Notes under the pieces: model-generated | Told to the model about the DNA's origin: nothing | The model's database searches: none | The model's input: the letters and a program-made list of their open reading frames with translations, nothing else | Position numbers and translations under genes: made by a program | In this document: positions 6,066 to 6,899 of the stretch, one piece after another | Layout of the letters: every line of letters begins with the position of its first letter | How positions within the stretch are numbered: position 1 is the stretch's first letter | NCBI GenBank assembly: GCA_030824835.1 | Contig: JAPJRA010000039.1 | Span: 1-6,899, forward strand | Reading direction: 5' to 3' | Length of the DNA: 6,899 bases | DNA from: Geminicoccaceae bacterium | Lineage (GTDB): Bacteria > Pseudomonadota > Alphaproteobacteria > Geminicoccales > Geminicoccaceae

Positions 6066-6899
6066 ATGTACGAAACGGTCATCGTCGGTGCGGGTCCAGG
6101 CGGAACAGGACCACTTATTTGGGCCGCTCAGCATGGGTATTTGACCGACTGGCTGGATTCGGGTGTGGCGCTGATCGATCGGTCGCCCATCATTGGCGGG
6201 ACCCTCACGAAGTATTCGATCGGTTCGGATTCGCCGGGGCGGTCCTATCTCGAGTGTTTCGATCATCCGGAATTTCTAGATCTATTCGGGGAGCTTTATC
6301 GCGAGGAGACCACGCAGCGGCTTTTTGAGTACTATGAGACGCTTCCACCGCTGCCGCTGGTGGGTGCCTTTCTTCAACGCCAAGGTGTTCATCTCGCTCG
6401 GCTGATGACCAAATTTCCGGCCAGCCGGTTCTTCCCCGGCAGCCGGGCGCAGCGGCTTCGCCTCATGGTCGATGGCAGGATTGCCGTCGGCCTCGGTGAG
6501 GGCCATCCGGCCGGCGAGGTCGTGGGCAGCTCGGTCATTCTGGCATTGGGTGGCCGCGAGGTGACCGATGCGCGGCTCTGCGGCCGGCTCGATCTCAAAG
6601 GAGTGGTCGACGCCGACCGCCTCTATGGCAGCGACGAGATGCTGTCAGGAACCGGCCTGGAGAGGGCGCTGGCGCGCAGCGACGAGCTGCGGCGGATCGT
6701 CATCCTCGGCGGCTCGCACAGCGCGTTTTCCGTCGCCTGGCGGTTGATCGACGCGGTCGGCGATCGGCTGGCGCCGGGTGCGATCACCATTCTCCACCGC
6801 ACCGAGCCGCGCTGTTTCTACGTCACCCGCGCCGACGCCGACGCCGACTCCTACGCCTTTGTCGAGGACGATGTCTGCCCGGCGACGCAGCGGGTCAAC
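6066..6899 (+). CDS. FAD/NAD(P)-binding flavoprotein, N-terminal 278 residues (runs off the right edge)
   Basis: The frame is open from the ATG to the last base, so the protein is truncated by the window. The N-terminus MYETVIVGAGPGG carries the FAD-binding Rossmann motif GxGxxG at residues 8-13, and VALID ends in D38, where an acidic residue usually binds the FAD ribose. VILALGG (157-163) resembles the hydrophobic ATGG-type strand that closes the FAD site. VILGGSHSAFSVAW (from residue 212) looks like a second dinucleotide site for NAD(P)H. This order fits two-dinucleotide-binding flavoproteins, such as the monooxygenases related to ornithine/lysine hydroxylases or pyridine-nucleotide oxidoreductases; I cannot choose among them, and the substrate is unknown. 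The first 115 or so codons are much less GC-rich than the rest. It lies 400 bases after the CoA-transferase, so it is probably a separate transcription unit. Confidence 0.8.
   Translation, partial: MYETVIVGAGPGGTGPLIWAAQHGYLTDWLDSGVALIDRSPIIGGTLTKYSIGSDSPGRSYLECFDHPEFLDLFGELYREETTQRLFEYYETLPPLPLVGAFLQRQGVHLARLMTKFPASRFFPGSRAQRLRLMVDGRIAVGLGEGHPAGEVVGSSVILALGGREVTDARLCGRLDLKGVVDADRLYGSDEMLSGTGLERALARSDELRRIVILGGSHSAFSVAWRLIDAVGDRLAPGAITILHRTEPRCFYVTRADADADSYAFVEDDVCPATQRVN
6831..6848 (+). repeat. tandem 6-base repeat, three copies of GCCGAC
   Basis: Three perfect copies encode ADADAD in the flavoprotein (residues 256-261, within RADADADSYAF). The length is a multiple of three, so copy-number change would keep the frame. 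It is probably ordinary slippage in GC-rich DNA. Confidence 0.6.

Noticed and set aside
5805..6266. 153-codon - strand frame with an ATG at 6266
   Set aside because: Nearly half is antisense to the flavoprotein N-terminus with its intact FAD motif, and the translation has no recognisable family. The competing - strand frame ending at 5699 looks slightly more protein-like over the shared part, so only that one is listed, at low confidence.

Overview
The window is GC-rich DNA (roughly two thirds G+C over most of its length, strongly GC-biased third codon positions) with all recognisable genes on the + strand. The style of UvrB (long, with a basic disordered tail), the codon use and the aromatic/hydroxy-acid catabolic neighbours suggest a proteobacterium, probably an alphaproteobacterium. 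That assignment is an inference, because there is no rRNA or other marker gene.

Layout: positions 1-242 are a leader without a confident gene, possibly holding the last codons of an upstream gene. It can fold into hairpins, one arrangement of which covers the Shine-Dalgarno and start codon of uvrB. uvrB (243-2441) is complete, with helicase motifs and the C-terminal UVR domain. After 54 bases comes a mandelate-racemase-like enolase-superfamily enzyme (2496-3608). It keeps almost every catalytic residue but has Arg where mandelate racemase has its (S)-specific base Lys. After another 86 bases comes a Pct/YdiF-type acyl-CoA:acetate CoA-transferase (3695-5665) carrying an unassigned extension of about 135 residues at its C-terminus.

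A stretch of 400 bases without a confident gene (5666-6065) follows. It is clearly lower in GC and may hold a decayed reading frame on the - strand. At 6066 an FAD/NAD(P)-binding flavoprotein gene begins and runs off the right edge. Its first 115 or so codons share the lower GC of the intergenic region, then composition returns abruptly to the GC-rich norm.

Functionally, uvrB is DNA-repair housekeeping. The racemase-like enzyme and the CoA-transferase plausibly form a small acid-catabolism module: one changes the stereochemistry of, or dehydrates, a 2-hydroxy acid, and the other activates an acid to its CoA thioester. No transporter, regulator or dehydrogenase is visible to fix the substrate. 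I see no CRISPR array, tRNA, rRNA or intact insertion sequence. I did not find a convincing new multi-gene system; the best leads are the altered racemase active site, the CoA-transferase extension, the leader structures and the composition break in the flavoprotein gene.
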